Assembly (NCBI GenBank): GCA_003153505.1
Contig: PLZA01000044.1
Location: 124,001-188,000 of the forward strand
Origin: Candidatus Dormiibacterota bacterium
GTDB taxonomy: Bacteria; Chloroflexota; Dormibacteria; Aeolococcales; Aeolococcaceae
Length of the DNA stretch: 64,000 nucleotides
Direction of reading: 5' to 3'
Of this stretch, positions 52,230-60,718 are shown one piece after another (position 1 is the first letter of the stretch; every line of letters begins with the position of its first letter). The notes below the pieces were generated by a model. That model was not told the DNA's origin. It was given only the letters and a program-made list of their open reading frames with translations, and did not search any database. The position numbers and the translations under genes are program-made.

Positions 52230-53668
52230 TCACCCACTTCCTCGAGTTGGGCCTCGGTGTCCTCCGGGTCGACTGCCCTGTCGAGGCCGTGACTTGCCAG
52301 ATCGGCGGTGAGATCTTCACTCTCGATCACTTCATCTGGCAGAGCTGCGGCAGCTGTTCGGACGTCGAGCTTACCAGTGACCACATCGGCGATCAGTCGA
52401 GTGCGGAACTCGCGAATGAGGTCCAATTCGCGGCGTAGTCGCGAGATGCTGAGATCGATACCTGCTGTCAAATTCGAAAGATATGCTGCGATCGCTCTCT
52501 GCTCGTCGAGTGGGATCAGGGGGAGATCGACCTGACGAAAGTTGTCGTATGTCAAGTCTTGACCGTCTCGGATGAAGTCGGCGGTCGCCTGCAACGCGCC
52601 GATGTAGCCCTTTGACTTGAATAGATAACTGAAGAACTCCACATCGACGATCGGTATAGGCTTGAGAACAATATACGAGGATCGGATGGCCCCCGACACC
52701 CAGGCACGTTCGAGGCCCCCTTGGAAGCTCCTCATACTGATAACGAAGTCATCCTTCTCTACGTGCTTCCGCCTCTCCAAGTGCATGGATATCTTCACGA
52801 CCCGTCGGCCAACCCTCTCTTCGTAATCCGACTGCCGGATTACCCCATATGCCTGTGTTGCGGATAGCTGCACATCATCCGGTCCGGCGAGTTCCTTCCG
52901 AACTGAGAACAGACGCCTGCTTCTCGATAGCGTCCAGTGCTGGGGAATGTCGCCGAGCCAATCTACGCCGGAGGACTTAACTGGCACAAAAGGGTCGAGG
53001 CCCCGGGTCACGCTTTGATAGATGCTTGCCTGCTTCTGCTCGTTAAGGAGGTTGATCAACCGTCCCTTGGCACGAAGGTAGGCCCCTATGCGTTGCCCCG
53101 TGTAATCGAGGAACTTCACGATGGACCTCTGTTCCGCCATCGTTGGTACGGCGAATGCGAGGCGCTTGAGTTCGCTCGCGTATATGTGTACGACAGTAAA
53201 GCCTCTCCCCATCAGGGATTTCTGAGCGACGGACGGCCAGCTGTCGAGCGCGTAGCCAAGAAACCGAGCATCGAGTCCTTGTCCGGCGGGACGGAAGACG
53301 AGAACATCGCCACCACAGCAGATTTCTGATCTCACGAGAACGACGGCGGACTTCCCTATCTCTTCGATGGTCTCGCCAGATGCCGCAAAGAGGGCGTCTC
53401 TATAAGTTACGCGAGTGTAATCTTGTGCGCGTTCTGGGCTTATAGACGCGCGAGTCTGCTCGATGAACTGTGTGTGGGTGGTGTAGAGGTCACCGTAGCG
53501 CACGCATGGCACACCTCCGACGACCTCGTCGTCCTTGCTGCCTCCCTTGCCCTTTGCAAGGCGCCCGAGCTGCCCGAGCTCACGCAATGCCCAATGCGCT
53601 GGAATATCACCAACCAGGGGATGGCCCGAGGCAATCATCTCAGGGTAAGGTGCTACGCCCACACTCAC
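52226..53668 (-). CDS. hsdS: Type I restriction-modification specificity subunit
   Basis: The product is 480 residues from GTG 53668, which overlaps the hsdM stop as GTGA and follows GGAG; the longer open frame to 53830 is inside hsdM. It has two target-recognition domains, each introduced by the usual W-L/IPxHW element (GDIPAHWALRELGQLGRLAKG and WLGDIPQHWTLSRSRRLFSV). Two central helical repeats follow, FLDYTGQRIGAYLRAKGRLINLLNEQKQ and LSNLTAGIDLSISRLRRELDLIREFRTRL. The C-terminal tail DEVIESEDLTADLASHG is acidic. It sets the bipartite DNA recognition sequence. Confidence 0.92.
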   Translation of the reverse strand: MSVGVAPYPEMIASGHPLVGDIPAHWALRELGQLGRLAKGKGGSKDDEVVGGVPCVRYGDLYTTHTQFIEQTRASISPERAQDYTRVTYRDALFAASGETIEEIGKSAVVLVRSEICCGGDVLVFRPAGQGLDARFLGYALDSWPSVAQKSLMGRGFTVVHIYASELKRLAFAVPTMAEQRSIVKFLDYTGQRIGAYLRAKGRLINLLNEQKQASIYQSVTRGLDPFVPVKSSGVDWLGDIPQHWTLSRSRRLFSVRKELAGPDDVQLSATQAYGVIRQSDYEERVGRRVVKISMHLERRKHVEKDDFVISMRSFQGGLERAWVSGAIRSSYIVLKPIPIVDVEFFSYLFKSKGYIGALQATADFIRDGQDLTYDNFRQVDLPLIPLDEQRAIAAYLSNLTAGIDLSISRLRRELDLIREFRTRLIADVVTGKLDVRTAAAALPDEVIESEDLTADLASHGLDRAVDPEDTEAQLEEVGE

Positions 53669-55644
53669 ATTGAGGCTCCGAGGATTGTCGCTAACAATCC
53701 TTCCGCCTCTGCGTCGACGGCCAGAATGTCTGCGCGGATCTCGCCGAGTGATCTCGGGATCGATGGCTTGTAGAAGTGTCGTGTGAAGCTGATCTCGTAG
53801 CCGATCTTGACGCTGTTGGGCAGATACCACGCGTCGGCCGCGTGCGGGAGGACCTCGCGTCGCATGAAGCCGTCGATGCCGGCATCCTCTAGCAGGGGTA
53901 CCTGCTCAGTGTCCCGCAGGTCGGGGTCTGGTTCGTACTCAACGACCCGTGGCTCACCTTGGATGGTGCATTCGAACAGTCCGCGAATCGGGTCGGCAGC
54001 GACGCCCCGCATGTGAATCTTGTTGACGACGGGCAAGCCATCCTCGCCGCGGGCGGCACTCTCTTTGAGCGCTTTGATCTCCTTCGCTGCATACGACCGC
54101 CCTGGGTCAACACCCGCGAAGCGAAGCGGCCGCTCGACGGTGCATTTCCAGTAGCCGAAGGCAGCATTCGGAAAGATCTTGGACTGCTCGGTTATCGTGA
54201 AGGCAAGGAACGTAGCGCAGATCTTCTCGATGTCCTCATCGGACAGTTCGCAGTTTTTCTGGCCGAGGTTCTTGCGTAGCGGTTTGAACCACTGGGTTGC
54301 GTCGATAAGTTGTACCTTCCCGCGCCGGTGCTCCGGCTTTCGGTTGGACAGCACCCAGATGTAGGTCGCTATGCCGGTGTTGTAGAACATGTTGAGCGGT
54401 AGGGCAACGATTGCCTCCAACCAGTCGTTCTCGATGATCCACCGCCGGATGTTGCTCTCCCCCTGGCCGGCATCGCCAGCGAACATGCTCGAGCCGTTGT
54501 GAACTTCAGCGATTCGACTACCAAGCGCGGTACCGTGCTTCATCTTGCTGAGCAAATTGGCAAGGAATAGCATCTGCCCATCACTCGAGCGAGTAACCAG
54601 TGAGTATTCGGATTCACCCCCGTGCCGGGTGGTGAAGCGCGGATCCTTCATCCCATTCTTGCCACCCATGCGCTCGAGGTCGCCGCTCCAACTCTTGCCG
54701 TAGGGCGGATTTGAGAGCATGAAGTCGAACTCGCGAGACGGAAAGGCGTCGTTGGAGAGTGTGGAGTACTCAGGGCCACCGATAATGTTGTCCGCTGCCT
54801 CGCCTTCTCCCTTTAGGAGGAGGTCTGCTTTGCAGATGGCGTATGTCTCGCCGTTGATCTCCTGCCCGTAGAGGTGGGTCGACACCTCCTTGGCCCGCTC
54901 AGTCGCAAGCTCTTTGAGCGTGTCCTCTGCAACGGTCAGCATCCCGCCCGTCCCGCACGCTCCGTCGTAGAGGAGATAGGTGCCGGATTCGATCTTGTCG
55001 GCGATGGGCAAGAAGATCAGACGAGCCATTAATCTGACGGCATCTCGAGGCGTCCAATGCTCGCCGGCCTCTTCGTTGTTCTCTTCGTTGAACTTGCGCA
55101 CGAGCTCTTCGAAGATAGTGCCCATGGCGTGATTGTCCAACCCGGGCAACTTCTCCGAACCGTCGAGGTTCTGGACTGGGTAGGGGCTCAAGTTGATGGT
55201 TGGATCCAGAAACTTCTCGATCAACGAGCCAAGCGCATCGGCCTTTGAGAGCCGAGGGATCTGGTGCCGGAACTCGAAGTTCTCCAGGATGTCCTGGACG
55301 TTCGGCGAGTAGGAATCGAGGTAGGCCTCGAAGTCATCCTTGAGTTGCTGCTGGCTCGTGCGCGCCTGAAGGTCTCGCAGCGTGAATGGTGAGGTGTTAT
55401 AGAAGGCTTGATTCGCAGCTTGACGCAGCGCCATGTCTTGATGAGTCACCCCCATCTTGTCCAACCGCGCCTTCATGTCGAGAACACCGGCCTTGGTGGA
55501 TTCGAGAATTGCGTCGAACCTCCTCAGGACCGTCATCGGCAGGATGACGTCGCGGTACTTCCCGCGCACGTATACATCCCGCAGGACGTCGTCAGCGATG
55601 TTCCAGATGAAGCCGACAATCCGACTGTGCTGCTGGCCGTTCAT
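53665..55644 (-). CDS. hsdM: Type I restriction-modification methyltransferase subunit
   Basis: A 659-residue N6-adenine methyltransferase. The helical N-terminal domain (about 1-165) is followed by the catalytic domain with AdoMet motif I DGACGTGGM (227-235) and the catalytic N-P-P-Y at 312-315 (SNPPYGKSW). WTPRDAVRLMARL and GNLLSK-like segments are also present (FLANLLSKMKHGT). The C-terminal region contacts HsdS. ATG 55644 overlaps the stop of the preceding HARE-HTH gene (ATGA). With HsdS it protects the host; the set is complete, intact and in one operon. Confidence 0.95.
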   Translation of the reverse strand: MNGQQHSRIVGFIWNIADDVLRDVYVRGKYRDVILPMTVLRRFDAILESTKAGVLDMKARLDKMGVTHQDMALRQAANQAFYNTSPFTLRDLQARTSQQQLKDDFEAYLDSYSPNVQDILENFEFRHQIPRLSKADALGSLIEKFLDPTINLSPYPVQNLDGSEKLPGLDNHAMGTIFEELVRKFNEENNEEAGEHWTPRDAVRLMARLIFLPIADKIESGTYLLYDGACGTGGMLTVAEDTLKELATERAKEVSTHLYGQEINGETYAICKADLLLKGEGEAADNIIGGPEYSTLSNDAFPSREFDFMLSNPPYGKSWSGDLERMGGKNGMKDPRFTTRHGGESEYSLVTRSSDGQMLFLANLLSKMKHGTALGSRIAEVHNGSSMFAGDAGQGESNIRRWIIENDWLEAIVALPLNMFYNTGIATYIWVLSNRKPEHRRGKVQLIDATQWFKPLRKNLGQKNCELSDEDIEKICATFLAFTITEQSKIFPNAAFGYWKCTVERPLRFAGVDPGRSYAAKEIKALKESAARGEDGLPVVNKIHMRGVAADPIRGLFECTIQGEPRVVEYEPDPDLRDTEQVPLLEDAGIDGFMRREVLPHAADAWYLPNSVKIGYEISFTRHFYKPSIPRSLGEIRADILAVDAEAEGLLATILGASM

Positions 55645-55952
55645 CGAGCGGCTCCCCGGCGTTCCGTATCCGGCTGGCGCGCCACCGACTGATGCCTTGA
55701 CGGGTCGTCCGAGAGCCAGGTCACCGTGTTTCTCATGGCCCTGGTGGGACCAGGCAGATACTCCTGGCGGATGAGCCCACTCGCGCGGCCATCGTGAAGT
55801 GCGGCGTACAGCGCGGCTCGCATGGTCGCGCTCGGAGTTTTCCCCTTGGGGGTGATGAGCCGTCGCTCGATGGCTTGTTCAGTGAGCTCGAGGGTCGTTA
55901 GCGGGCGCTTCGCCGACTTAAGGACCGTCGCCGCGGCCTCAAGGTAGGTCAT
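55641..55952 (-). CDS. HARE-HTH domain protein leading the type I operon
   Basis: The 103-residue product (ATG 55952) carries a HARE-HTH winged helix: MTYLEAAATVLKSAKRPLTTLELTEQAIERRLI, TPKGKTPSATMRAALYAALHDG and SGLIRQEYLPGPTRAMRNTVTWL. HARE-HTH modules often accompany restriction-modification and other DNA-modification genes and may read modified or duplex DNA. It is translationally coupled to hsdM and probably controls or assists the system. The basic tail is short and disordered. Confidence 0.8.
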   Translation of the reverse strand: MTYLEAAATVLKSAKRPLTTLELTEQAIERRLITPKGKTPSATMRAALYAALHDGRASGLIRQEYLPGPTRAMRNTVTWLSDDPSRHQSVARQPDTERRGAAR

Positions 55953-56361
55953 TGGGGTGGATGGTAGGGCAAGCCGAGAAGAGGGGCGGCAGGGCGCACG
56001 CAAGCTGGGCATGTCACCGAACGGATGTACGGAGAAGTTTCAAGGCGCCGGGAGCTACCGATCCTGCTGCGCCAGAAGCCACGCGCGTGGCCTGACCAAC
56101 GGAACCAAACTGCGCGGTCCCCACTTGCCCGGGTTGCGGTGGAGGCGGCGAGCGCACACGGACGTCGGCTGACTCGCACAGCGGAATACACCCACGAGAC
56201 CGCGGCGACCCATATCGCCACGAGTTCGGGGATCTTGCCTGGATCGCTTTCCATTCCTCGCCTCACCGTGGGAGCCCGTAGGTCGGGTCATCGCAACAGT
56301 GGTCCCGAAGGATGTGGCGGGGTGTGCGACCTAGCCTGAGTAGAGTCGTACGCTGGCAATC
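55953..56361. other. Divergent region between the type I operon and the Tad operon
   Basis: About 410 bases with no supported gene. It must hold the type I operon promoter, not identified. Promoter D of the Tad operon starts at its right edge. Confidence 0.35.
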
Positions 56362-56396
56362 TGTAAGCGCTATGTAGGCATCTGATGAAGTAGATT
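56362..56396 (+). promoter_or_regulatory. Tandem-repeat promoter D (Tad operon)
   Basis: TGTAAGCG-CTA-TGTAGGCA (56362-56380) matches the other sites at 15 of 19 bases. TAGATT (56391-56396) follows 18 bp after the second repeat starts, and ATG 56406 lies 9 bases further. It is the weakest of the four sites in sequence but has the same layout. Confidence 0.65.
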
Positions 56397-56405
56397 GCTT
56401 GAGAC

Positions 56406-56897
56406 ATGCGTCAGGGGGCGGGGAGGGGAGACGGTCAGGCGATGGTTGAGTTTGCCCTTGTTCTGTCAGTCGTCCTCGCCCTGTTGCTTGGCTGCACGCA
56501 GATCGGTTTGTACGCGCTCACGAGGGGGACTGCCATCACCGCTGCGGAGCGAGGCATCTACATCGCCGCCGGCGCGACGGGGAGCCCGACCGGCCCTCCC
56601 GCCACTGCCGACGTGTATCCGGCGATCCGCTCAGAGTTGCAGAGCGGCCTGGTCGGCGCCACCCCTGCCCCCATGTCCCCGGTGGACGGTGCGTGTCCGC
56701 CGCTCGGTGCCTCCTGGCCGGTGGGCATCGTGTACGTCTGCGCCGTGGCGCATTCCGCCGCCGGCACCGTTGAGGTCGCCATCCGCGGCTGGGTCTCGGC
56801 GCTGGTGCCTCCGGGGTTCGGGCTCGGCTCCTGGCGGACCGGCGCGCTGGCCATCAACATCGACGATGTCGTCCACAGCGCGGTGTTCGCCCCATGA
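56406..56897 (+). CDS. TadE-like pilus assembly protein
   Basis: A 163-residue protein with the TadE signature: a short N-terminal stretch GDGQAMVEFALVLSVVLALLLGCTQIGLYAL (glycine, glutamate at +5 of the hydrophobic segment) and then an extracytoplasmic beta-like part with two cysteines. TadE/TadF pseudopilins are processed and inserted with Tad pili. It opens the Tad operon directly under promoter D, with almost no leader. The next gene overlaps as ATGA. Confidence 0.8.
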   Translation: MRQGAGRGDGQAMVEFALVLSVVLALLLGCTQIGLYALTRGTAITAAERGIYIAAGATGSPTGPPATADVYPAIRSELQSGLVGATPAPMSPVDGACPPLGASWPVGIVYVCAVAHSAAGTVEVAIRGWVSALVPPGFGLGSWRTGALAINIDDVVHSAVFAP

Positions 56898-57373
56898 CTG
56901 CACGTCACAACGGTCGCCGTGGCGAAGGAGCGCAGAGCGTGGTGGAGACGGCGCTCGTGCTCCCCTTCCTCATCGTCCTGGCGCTCGGCTTCGTCGGCGC
57001 CATCTTCGTGCTCGACGCGACCACCGAGCTGCGCTCCGCAACCGGGCTGGCCACATCGGCCGCATTCAGCGTTCCATACGGAGCCACCAGTCAAGCGCTG
57101 TTCAACATCGACGACACCTTTGCGCGCAGCGTGTCTGGGCCGTTCCTCGAGCCCGGATCGCTGCGCATCACGTGTCCTCCGAGCGAGGGCAACCAGTACC
57201 TGTACTCGGCGACGTACCAGCCGGACACGGTGGTGTCCTGCCAGGGGACCGTCACCGTCTCGTTCTCCAACAACCTGATCGGACTCGTGTGGCGCTGGAA
57301 TGTGACGCTGCAACAGAACGCGCAACTCGTTGCACCGCCGTTCCGGCAGTGCGCACCGAGCGTCACGTGCTGA
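56894..57373 (+). CDS. Second TadE-like pilus assembly protein
   Basis: The 159-residue product has the same architecture: GEGAQSVVETALVLPFLIVLALGFVGAIFVLDATTELRSATGLA, a pseudopilin-like hydrophobic helix with Glu, followed by an extracellular domain with cysteines (RITCPPSE, VVSCQGTV, FRQCAPSVTC). The 4-nt overlap with the preceding stop and close spacing place it in the Tad operon. Probably a minor pseudopilin. Confidence 0.8.
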   Translation: MTARHNGRRGEGAQSVVETALVLPFLIVLALGFVGAIFVLDATTELRSATGLATSAAFSVPYGATSQALFNIDDTFARSVSGPFLEPGSLRITCPPSEGNQYLYSATYQPDTVVSCQGTVTVSFSNNLIGLVWRWNVTLQQNAQLVAPPFRQCAPSVTC

Positions 57374-57801
57374 AGCGCCGCCGAGCCGGAGAACGCGGCC
57401 AGGTCATCGTGCTCACTGCGCTGGTGGTGACCATGGTGCTCGGCGCGCTCCTGGTGGCGGTTGCTGACCTCCTTGTGGAGAGCAGCGAGGCGACCCGCGC
57501 CGACACGGCGGCGTACCTCGGCGCCCAGTCGGGTGCGGACTCGGTCGACACGAGCCAGTTCCCTTCGGGAGTGACATCGAGTGGGCAACTCCGTCTCGGT
57601 GCCGATGCGATCACCAACTGTGAGCAGGCGGTCGCCGTTGCGGACCCCGGCGCGGTTGCGTCGTGTGTCGTGAGCGGGGACTCGATCACGGTGATCGTGA
57701 GCAAGCGCATCCAGCTGCCGGTGCCGTTCGTCGGTCTCGGCACCACGGTGCGAGCCGTCCATCAGGCCGGTGCTGCGCTCGGCACCGTGCATCCGTATTA
57801 G
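57367..57801 (+). CDS. TadE/TadG-like pseudopilin
   Basis: The product is 144 residues from GTG 57367, overlapping the preceding stop by seven bases; the long open frame upstream is only a shadow. The N-terminus RRRAGERGQVIVLTALVVTMVLGALLVAVADLLVESSEATRADT has the G-E-R-G-Q signature and helix typical of Flp pilus-assembly TadE/TadG proteins. The rest is a small extracytoplasmic domain with two cysteines. Third member of a tandem set of pseudopilin-like genes. Confidence 0.75.
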   Translation: MLKRRRAGERGQVIVLTALVVTMVLGALLVAVADLLVESSEATRADTAAYLGAQSGADSVDTSQFPSGVTSSGQLRLGADAITNCEQAVAVADPGAVASCVVSGDSITVIVSKRIQLPVPFVGLGTTVRAVHQAGAALGTVHPY

Positions 57802-57822
57802 TCGATAGGGGGAAAGAAGGGG

Positions 57823-58509
57823 ATGCGACGCGGGGCGTTCGTGCTGATCGTGGTGCTCTCACTCGCAGCCGTGAGCGCGGTTGTCTTCACCGCTTTGAGC
57901 ATCGGTGGCCGGCACATCACGGCTTGGGCGATGAGTCAGAACGCGAGTGCCGGCACGCGCCTAACGGCCTCCGTGGTGCGCCCGGTGACCATCGCACAGG
58001 GCTCGGACGACTTCACCGTCCTGACCACCAATCCCGCCGGCGAATACCTCGCGCACTCCGTCTCGGGTGGCGATGTGCTCCGGCCCGACGATCTGTTCGC
58101 CCAATCCATGGTCACCGTGCCGCTCGCCTTCAAGAGCATGGCGCCCGGCCTCCAGGCGGGTGACAGTGTCGACATCTACGGCCCGAGCTCCAGCACCCTC
58201 AGTGTGGGCACGCCGGAGGCGCCCGAGGCAGCGGCGGCGGCCGCGTCCGGGCAGACCGTGCAGCTGTATGGGCGCGGGATCACCATCGTCGCCGCCGGCA
58301 GCGCCACGGCCGTCCTGGTCCCCGCCGCGTATGAGGGGTACTGGGTCGACCTCTCCGTCTCGGGTATCGACCTGGTCGCGGTGCAGTCCTCGGGTGTTCA
58401 GGTGCCCCGCGGCGAGACGTACACGCTGCAGCAGGCCGAGCAGATGCTGACGGCAATCGCCAACGGGACCGCAGGGTCCACACCGGCCGCCGACCAGGCG
58501 GCAGGCTGA
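57823..58509 (+). CDS. cpaB: CpaB/RcpC-like SAF-domain protein
   Basis: The 228-residue protein has one N-terminal membrane helix (GAFVLIVVLSLAAVSAVVFTALSI) and an SAF-type beta-clip domain (ASAGTRLTASVVRPVTIAQ, SGGDVLRPDDLFAQ), then a second beta part (QTVQLYGRGITIVAAGSA, GYWVDLSVSGIDLVAVQSSG). CpaB proteins sit at the outer side of Tad systems and bind wall or pilus components. The ribosome site GGGGGAAAGAAGGGG precedes ATG 57823. Confidence 0.78.
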   Translation: MRRGAFVLIVVLSLAAVSAVVFTALSIGGRHITAWAMSQNASAGTRLTASVVRPVTIAQGSDDFTVLTTNPAGEYLAHSVSGGDVLRPDDLFAQSMVTVPLAFKSMAPGLQAGDSVDIYGPSSSTLSVGTPEAPEAAAAAASGQTVQLYGRGITIVAAGSATAVLVPAAYEGYWVDLSVSGIDLVAVQSSGVQVPRGETYTLQQAEQMLTAIANGTAGSTPAADQAAG

Positions 58510-58511
58510 AA

Positions 58512-59297
58512 GTGGCGCCGCTGCGCGTCGGTGTCGCGGGCGTCCGAGCCGGCAACGGGGCGACCGGATTCGCCGCCGCGCTCGCCTGGTCGTCGGCACG
58601 GGATCGCGGGACCATGCTTGTGGATGCCGACGGCGCCGGCGGCACGGTGGCGTCGATGCTGGGCATCGACGACACGCGGTCCCTGGCCAACGTGTATAGC
58701 CCCCACGGCATCGCCACCGCCGAGCTGGAGCGTCAGGCAGTCACGCTCGGCTCGCGCCCGCGGCTTCGGGTGGTTCCCGGGTTTCGCGATCCCGGCCGCC
58801 CCGGCTCGCACACCGCCGAGCTGCTGGTGCCGGCCCTCGAGGGCCTCCCCGAGGAGCTGGTCGTCGTCGACTGCGGCACGCCGTTCGCGTACCCGGATCT
58901 GGTCGATGGCGATGCCGCGGCCCGGGCACTGGGCTTCGCCCTGCACGCGGTCTTCATCGTCGTGCGCGCGGAGTCGGACCTGCTCGACAACGCGGTGCGC
59001 ACCCTGCGGACGCTGACCATCCCGCGCGCCCGACTCGTGCTTGTGCGCCCGGCCCATCGTCGCGGCGTCTCGGAGGCGACCGAACTGCTGCAGGCGGCGC
59101 TGCCCGGATATCCGCTGGCGAGCGAATGGGAGTGGAACGCGGATCGCTGTGTCGCGGCGCGAGCCCGCCGGGAGCCGATCCAGCGCGAGGCGATGGCCGA
59201 GGAGCTGGGTCTCTTCGGATCCGGAACGATCACCTCCGATACCACGCGTCGCCACCGATGGCCGCTGACCCGACACGGTGCGCCGGTCCGGCGATGA
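58512..59297 (+). CDS. tadZ: TadZ/CpaE-like ParA-family ATPase
   Basis: The 261-residue MinD/ParA-like protein positions the Tad machine. The Walker A loop is degenerate (VAGVRAGNGATGFAAALAW, lacking the usual lysines), while TMLVDADGAGGTVASMLGI and ELVVVDCGTPFAYPDL keep the fold. TadZ proteins with atypical Walker A are known. There is no N-terminal receiver domain. GTG 58512 follows the cpaB stop by two bases, and its stop overlaps the next ATG (ATGA). Confidence 0.78.
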   Translation: MAPLRVGVAGVRAGNGATGFAAALAWSSARDRGTMLVDADGAGGTVASMLGIDDTRSLANVYSPHGIATAELERQAVTLGSRPRLRVVPGFRDPGRPGSHTAELLVPALEGLPEELVVVDCGTPFAYPDLVDGDAAARALGFALHAVFIVVRAESDLLDNAVRTLRTLTIPRARLVLVRPAHRRGVSEATELLQAALPGYPLASEWEWNADRCVAARARREPIQREAMAEELGLFGSGTITSDTTRRHRWPLTRHGAPVRR

Positions 59298-60718
59298 TCG
59301 GCGAGGACCGGCCGCGGATCGATGCCCGCCGGGTGGCCGGGAACGGGATGGCCTCGCGCGCATGGCCGGAGATTCCCGCGGAGATGCTCCCGCTCGTGGA
59401 GCAGCTCTGTGGCGTGCTCCATCGCGAGCGGGGTGACGAGCTCTCCACCACATGGGAGGAGCGCCTCCCCGACCTGGTGAGCGACCTGGTCGAGCGGTCG
59501 GTGCATCGCGGCGGCATGGGAGTCGCACCGGTGCTGGCGGCGCGTCTCGCCGGGGATGCCACATGGCGCGCCGAGGTGGAGTGGGCGCTGCTGGTCCGAG
59601 CCAGCCTGCTCTGGCCACTCTCCCTGCTCGTCTATGAGGATGTCGAGGACATCCAGTGTCTCGGGGCGGACCGCATCCTGGTCGAGGCCGCGGGTAGCAA
59701 GCAGCTGCTCCAAGGGTGGGGACCCGAAGCATTCAGCGCTCCCACCCGCCGGGAGGCGGACGCCAGGCTCGAGGAGTGGTTTCGCACGCTGCTCAGCTAC
59801 GCGGGCGTGCAGCCCCGTACCCAGCTGACCCGTGATCAGCCGCGGGCCGTCGCCACCATGGCGACCGCGGTGGGACAGGTGCGCATCGCCGTGGTAGTCG
59901 CCCCCGCCGCGGTGGGGCGGAACAGCGTCTATGCCTGCCTGCGCATCCCGCGCGTGAGCGGGCCGAGCACGCTCGACGAGTTCGTGGCCAACGGCACCAT
60001 CCCGAGCGGAGTGGCCGCCTTCCTGCGCGAGTGCGTTCGCGCCCGGCTGAACATCATCATCTCCGGCGGCACCGGCGCGGGCAAGACCACGCTCATGCGC
60101 GCGCTCTGCGCCGAGGTCGCCGACGACGAAACGCTGCTGGTGATCGAGGACAGTCCGGAGCTGGCCCTGGCCCAGGAACGCCCCGACGGCCGAATGGTGC
60201 ACGAGAACACGATCACCATGGCCACCGTGCCCGGCGCCTGGAAGGAACAGGAGGCCCGGGTGAGCATGGAGGATCTGGGGCGCGACGCCCTGCGCTTCCT
60301 GCCGTCGCGGATCATCGTCGGCGAGGCCCGCGGCGCGGAGATGGCGGACGCCGCCAATGCGATGACCACCGGCCACGAGGGATCGATGGTGAGCGTGCAC
60401 GCCAACAGCGCCGCCGAGACGATTCCCAAGGTCGTCAACTACGTGATGATGGCGCCGCGCTTCGCCGGCCAGGTCGAGCTGGCCACGAGGGTCGCCCACC
60501 AGGCGATCCACCTCGTGGTGCACCTCCGCAAATCGCAGCGGCTCGGCAGGCGGGCGGTGACCGGGGTGGTCGCATACTCGGCTGACGGCGCCGCGGTCGA
60601 CGTGTACCGCACGGACGAGCACGACGCGCTGGTCCGCCGCGTGCATTCGATCGCCGACCTGCCCCGGCGACTCCAGGAGGCACTTGGCGAGCAGCTGGTC
60701 GAGGTGCCGGCGCCGTGA
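59294..60718 (+). CDS. tadA: TadA/CpaF secretion ATPase
   Basis: A 474-residue VirB11/GspE-superfamily ATPase from ATG 59294 (the frame opens earlier but only inside tadZ). The N-terminal helical part is followed by EDVEDIQCLGADRILVEAAGS (N2 domain), SGGTGAGKTTLMRAL Walker A (Lys264), LLVIEDSPELALAQE (Asp box/Walker B region) and ALRFLPSRIIVGEARGAEM. TTGHEGSMVSVHANSAAETIPKV carries the His box. It powers pilin polymerisation or secretion. All catalytic motifs are intact. Confidence 0.93.
   Translation: MIGEDRPRIDARRVAGNGMASRAWPEIPAEMLPLVEQLCGVLHRERGDELSTTWEERLPDLVSDLVERSVHRGGMGVAPVLAARLAGDATWRAEVEWALLVRASLLWPLSLLVYEDVEDIQCLGADRILVEAAGSKQLLQGWGPEAFSAPTRREADARLEEWFRTLLSYAGVQPRTQLTRDQPRAVATMATAVGQVRIAVVVAPAAVGRNSVYACLRIPRVSGPSTLDEFVANGTIPSGVAAFLRECVRARLNIIISGGTGAGKTTLMRALCAEVADDETLLVIEDSPELALAQERPDGRMVHENTITMATVPGAWKEQEARVSMEDLGRDALRFLPSRIIVGEARGAEMADAANAMTTGHEGSMVSVHANSAAETIPKVVNYVMMAPRFAGQVELATRVAHQAIHLVVHLRKSQRLGRRAVTGVVAYSADGAAVDVYRTDEHDALVRRVHSIADLPRRLQEALGEQLVEVPAP

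Noticed and set aside
56395-57366. N-terminal part of a 468-codon frame
   Set aside because: Out-of-frame reading of two TadE-like genes; the real gene begins at 57367.
58733-60646. 637-codon minus-strand frame across the Tad genes
   Set aside because: Antisense to tadZ and tadA, which carry intact motifs.
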